This document shows, piece by piece, positions 24,937-27,486 of a stretch of DNA of 27,486 nucleotides. Numbering within the stretch: the first letter of the stretch is position 1; each line of letters starts with the position of its first letter. This DNA is from CAKSIN01 sp964423705 (lineage in GTDB: Bacteria > Bacillota > Clostridia > UMGS1810): the NCBI GenBank assembly GCA_964423705.1, contig CAYRGA010000013.1, positions 1-27,486 on the forward strand. Direction: 5' to 3'. The position numbers and the translations under genes are program-made. The notes beneath the pieces were generated by a model. That model was not told the DNA's origin. It was given only the letters and a program-made list of their open reading frames with translations, and did no database searches.

Positions 24937-26319
24937 TTATTTCTTTTTCTTAGTGTTCCATCCGAATTCACGCGCCCAGTTCTTCTTTTCGGTCTGTCTT
25001 GAGCGTGCAATCGCCAGTGAATATTCATCTACATTTTCGGTAATGGTCGAGCCGGCGGCGATTACCGAATTATTTGCGACCTTTACGGGTGCTACAAGGT
25101 TAGTATTGCATCCGAGGAAAACATTGTCGCCTATAACGGTTCTGTGCTTGCTCACACCGTCATAATTTACCGTTACCGTACCGCAGCCGAAATTAACACC
25201 CTTGCCCACATCACTGTCACCTACGTATGTAAGGTGCGATACCTTCGTGCCGTCGCCTATCGATGAGTTTTTAATTTCAACAAAATCACCTATTTTAACG
25301 TCGGAGCCTATAACAGAATTGGGTCTGAGATATGCAAAGGGTCCTATGTCGGAATTTTCGGCAATACTGCTATCTGTCACCACAGAATTTATAACCTTGG
25401 TATTTTTACCTATTTCGGAATTTTCTATTGTTGTCGATGGTCCTATAATGCAACCCGATGCGATTTTCGTGTTTCCTCTCAAAAATGTGGAGGGATATAT
25501 GACAGCATCCGCATCGATTTTAACCTCATCGTCAATGTAAGTATTGTCCGGGTCGATTATCGTCACACCGTTGAGAAGATGTCTTCTGACTATCTGAGAT
25601 TGCTTGATTTTCTGAGTAACCGCCAGATTAACCCTGTCATTTACGCCTAATATTTCCTCAGGCTCACACAGTGCGACGGCATCTGTTTTTTTACCTTCGT
25701 TGCGCAGTATTTCAAGGGTATCTGTGAGGTAATATTCGTTTTGTGCATTATTGTCGGTGATTTTTGACAGTGCGTTGAATAAATCACGGCAATTAAAGCA
25801 ATACATACCCGAATTTATTTCGTTTATGACTTTTTCTTCATCACTTGCATCCTTCTGCTCTACTATTTTAATAAAGCTGTTATCGTCGCCACGGACGATT
25901 CTTCCGTAGCCGAAGGGGTTATCCAATACGGCGCTTATCACCGTGGCGCTGTTATTGTTTTCTTCATGATATTTAACTGCTGCCGCTACGGTTTTATCGG
26001 TTATGAGCGGTGTATCGCCACTGAGTATGACTACCGTTCCGTCGTAATCTCTGAAATATTCCTCTGTCATCATAATCGCATGTCCTGTGCCGAGGCGTAC
26101 CTCCTGGACGGCATACAGCTTATCATCTCCCATAGCATGTATAACATCCTCTTTTTTGTGACCTACCACAAGGACGATTTTTTCACTTCCGGCTTTGTCG
26201 GCAGCTTCATATACCCACCGAACCAGAGGCTTTGAGCATACCTCATGCAAAACCTTGCATTTGTCCGATTTCATTCGCGTGCCCATGCCAGCAGCCATAA
26301 TTATTGCAGAAAAACTCAT
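24937..26319 (-). CDS. glmU: Bifunctional GlmU (GlcNAc-1-P uridyltransferase / GlcN-1-P acetyltransferase)
   Basis: Makes UDP-GlcNAc for peptidoglycan in two steps: acetylation of glucosamine-1-phosphate by the C-terminal domain, then uridylylation by the N-terminal domain. Seen (460 residues): nucleotidyltransferase signature AAGMGTRM at 9-16, with K20 and the KVLH motif after it; a left-handed beta-helix of hexapeptide repeats from about 250 on; and the acetyltransferase region LRPNSVIG through NYDG. The start is ATG 26319 with AGGGAGAG about 7 nt upstream; the frame from 26352 is unsupported. First gene of the cluster with pth, mfd and prsA-like. Confidence 0.97.
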   Translation of the reverse strand: MSFSAIIMAAGMGTRMKSDKCKVLHEVCSKPLVRWVYEAADKAGSEKIVLVVGHKKEDVIHAMGDDKLYAVQEVRLGTGHAIMMTEEYFRDYDGTVVILSGDTPLITDKTVAAAVKYHEENNNSATVISAVLDNPFGYGRIVRGDDNSFIKIVEQKDASDEEKVINEINSGMYCFNCRDLFNALSKITDNNAQNEYYLTDTLEILRNEGKKTDAVALCEPEEILGVNDRVNLAVTQKIKQSQIVRRHLLNGVTIIDPDNTYIDDEVKIDADAVIYPSTFLRGNTKIASGCIIGPSTTIENSEIGKNTKVINSVVTDSSIAENSDIGPFAYLRPNSVIGSDVKIGDFVEIKNSSIGDGTKVSHLTYVGDSDVGKGVNFGCGTVTVNYDGVSKHRTVIGDNVFLGCNTNLVAPVKVANNSVIAAGSTITENVDEYSLAIARSRQTEKKNWAREFGWNTKKKK

Positions 26320-26357
26320 AACATATCTCTCCCTATATACAAATTCACTCATTATAT

Positions 26358-26386
26358 ATTGTATTTCTTTTTTGTGAATAATTCAA
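26358..26386 (-). promoter_or_regulatory. Sigma-A promoter of glmU
   Basis: On the minus strand: TTGAAT (plus 26381-26386), 17 bp, TACAAT (plus 26358-26363). It overlaps the candidate sigG promoter on the other strand. Confidence 0.7.
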
Positions 26387-26404
26387 GTCTTTTTAAACAT
26401 ATTA
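26375..26404 (+). promoter_or_regulatory. Candidate sigma-F/sigma-G type promoter for sigG
   Basis: TGAATA (26375-26380), 17 bp, CATATTA (26398-26404) resembles the forespore sigma-G pattern (GMATA, then CATNMTA), with one -10 mismatch. It would leave a leader of about 95-100 nt before the sigG ATG. A TTGACA at 26430-26435 has no good -10 partner. Confidence 0.45.
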
Positions 26405-26508
26405 ATAAAAATTTTTTTGATTCACACTTTTGACATTTAATGACAGTATATCAAAAATGAGCTAAGGGGAAAATTTAATTGAAAATAATGACAAAGGAGC
26501 CGTGCTTT

Positions 26509-27276
26509 ATGAATAAAGTTGAAATCTGCGGAGTCAATACTTCGCACCTGCCCACATTGACCTCCGCCGAAAAAAACGAGCTTTTTATAAAGATAAAACA
26601 GGGCGATATGGTCGCGAGGGAAAGGTTTGTCCAAGGAAATCTCAGGCTGGTGCTGAGCGTAATACAACGCTTCGGAAACCGCGGAGAAAATGCCGATGAT
26701 TTGTTTCAAGTGGGATGCATAGGTCTTATTAAAGCCATAGATAATTTTGATTTAAGTCAAAACGTACAATTTTCGACATATGCGGTGCCTATGATAATAG
26801 GTGAGATACGCCGATATCTGCGGGATAACAATTCCATACGTGTAAGCCGTTCTCTGCGCGACATTGCATATAAAGCACTTCGTGTAAAAGAATACCTTAC
26901 AGCAAAAAACGAAAAGGAGCCTACGGTAAATGATATTGCAAAGGAGCTTAATCTGCCCAAGGAGGATGTGGTATTTGCCCTTGATTCCATACAGGACCCG
27001 GTGTCACTGTACGAACCGGTATATAATGACGGTGCAGATGCCATATATGTGATGGACCAGGTAAGTGATGATAAAAACACGGACGATAATTGGCTTGAAG
27101 AAATATCACTGAAAGAAGCATTAAAAAAACTCAATCAGCGCGAAAAGTATATTTTGGATTTACGCTTTTTCAAGGGGAGAACACAGATGGAAGTCGCATC
27201 AGAATTAGGAATCAGTCAGGCACAGGTTTCAAGATTGGAAAAAAGTGCATTGAAGCACATGCGAAAATTCATATAA
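26509..27276 (+). CDS. sigG: RNA polymerase sporulation sigma factor SigG
   Basis: Late forespore sigma factor, turning on genes such as small acid-soluble proteins and germination functions. Seen (255 residues): the sigma-G-type N-terminus NKVEICGVNTS, region 2 with NLRLVLSVIQRF, DDLFQVGCIGLIKAIDNFD and FSTYAVPMIIGEIRRYLRD (about 44-106), region 3 with RVSRSLRDIAYKAL, and region 4 with the recognition helix ISQAQVSRLEKSAL (about 235-248). The start is ATG 26509 with AAAGGAG 9 nt upstream; upstream in-frame codons (TTG 26479) are less well placed. In Bacillus sigG follows sigE; here it stands alone, divergent from glmU. SigF is the alternative, but the KVEICGV motif marks SigG. Confidence 0.93.
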   Translation: MNKVEICGVNTSHLPTLTSAEKNELFIKIKQGDMVARERFVQGNLRLVLSVIQRFGNRGENADDLFQVGCIGLIKAIDNFDLSQNVQFSTYAVPMIIGEIRRYLRDNNSIRVSRSLRDIAYKALRVKEYLTAKNEKEPTVNDIAKELNLPKEDVVFALDSIQDPVSLYEPVYNDGADAIYVMDQVSDDKNTDDNWLEEISLKEALKKLNQREKYILDLRFFKGRTQMEVASELGISQAQVSRLEKSALKHMRKFI

Positions 27277-27294
27277 CATCTGCCCCGGGTATAT

Positions 27295-27315
27295 CCCAAA
27301 TTTTGTGTAAACTCC
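27295..27315. other. Possible insertion-sequence end remnant (IS256-like)
   Basis: Read on the minus strand the segment begins GGAGTTTACACAAAATTTGG. TTTACACAAAAT-type strings resemble terminal repeats of IS256-family elements as I remember them. There is no transposase nearby and no second copy, so this is only a hint. Confidence 0.2.
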
Positions 27316-27345
27316 AAAATGGTAATATAATCTTAATGATTTTTT

Positions 27346-27380
27346 AAGGACAGAAAGCCACAGATTGGCTTTCTGTCTTT
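27346..27380 (+). terminator. Terminator downstream of sigG
   Basis: AAGGACAGAAAGCCA and TGGCTTTCTGTCTTT form a 15-bp stem (one G-T pair) with a 5-nt loop, about 70 nt past the sigG stop. The T-run is short; the upstream run of T would also allow the opposite direction. Confidence 0.75.
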
Positions 27381-27486
27381 AAGTGTATTATAGCAAAAAA
27401 TCAGTGGCATGTCAAGGGCGCCCTCTTTCGAGGTTAGTGTCAAGTAAAAGTTGGCAAATTTTCCACTAAATTTTTGAACAACTTAA
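27381..27486. other. Non-coding tail at the window edge
   Basis: No ORF is visible. It holds the palindrome GGGCGCCC (27416-27423), a small CCTC-TTTC-GAGG hairpin (27422-27433), then an AT-rich stretch containing GTGTCAAGTAAAAGTTGGCA. That last string looks like the edge of a mobile element, but the window stops before any transposase. Confidence 0.25.

Noticed and set aside
1..27486. CRISPR arrays, tRNA or rRNA genes, riboswitches, prophage or defence islands
   Set aside because: I looked for regularly spaced repeats, cloverleaf-like segments, long structured leaders and known effector domains, and found none I could support.

Overview
This window looks like core chromosome from an endospore-forming, low-to-moderate GC Bacillota, most likely a Clostridia member. 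The evidence is the sporulation genes spoIVFA/spoIVFB, spoIIE and sigG, a surface protein with S-layer-homology (SLH) repeats, Gram-positive style Shine-Dalgarno sites (AGGAGG type), and several sigma-A promoters with 17-bp spacers. I see no rRNA, tRNA, CRISPR array, intact insertion sequence, prophage or recognisable defence system. No stretch of 300 bases or more lacks a gene.

Layout. (1) 26-1704, minus strand: spoIVFA-spoIVFB, the pro-sigma-K processing pair, behind a sigma-E-like promoter. (2) 1896-5400, minus: nadK-argR-recN-dCMP deaminase, nearly without gaps, with a terminator at 1849-1882. It starts from a consensus promoter whose -10 lies inside a perfect 16-bp inverted repeat. (3) 5477-7184, minus: an FHA-domain membrane protein and a SEDS (FtsW/RodA/SpoVE) glycosyltransferase. 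(4) 7389-12211, minus: uvrB-uvrA, behind a promoter carrying an SOS-box-like site. (5) 12335-15234: an AraC-family regulator divergent from a two-gene operon (a TIM-barrel sugar isomerase/epimerase and a Gfo/Idh/MocA oxidoreductase) that ends in a strong terminator. This is the most accessory-looking part. (6) 15315-17265, plus: a secreted SLH protein with a PstS-like substrate-binding domain, then a 52-residue CxxCxC/transmembrane ORF. (7) 17271-19616, minus: spoIIE. (8) 19747-26319, minus: glmU-pth-mfd-prsA-like, ending in a hairpin terminator. (9) 26509-27276, plus: sigG, divergent from glmU, followed by a terminator and about 100 bp that may include insertion-sequence end remnants.

How the genes fit together. 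Three themes dominate: sporulation (spoIIE for sigma-F activation, sigG for the late forespore, spoIVFAB for sigma-K), DNA repair (uvrA, uvrB, mfd, recN), and cell-envelope growth (glmU, SEDS/FHA, the PrsA-like foldase and the SLH surface protein). ArgR is encoded in an operon whose promoter carries a large dyad, which suggests autoregulation. UvrA and UvrB appear SOS-controlled.

Many gene starts were trimmed from the longest possible reading frame because a Shine-Dalgarno site and the family length point to an internal start. Family assignments come from motifs I recognise in the translations; no database search was run. Nothing here is clearly a new system. The best leads are the dyad operator over the nadK-argR promoter, the overlapping glmU/sigG promoters, the AraC/isomerase/oxidoreductase module, the SLH-PstS fusion, the small CxxCxC ORF, and a thrice-repeated 14-bp near-palindrome.
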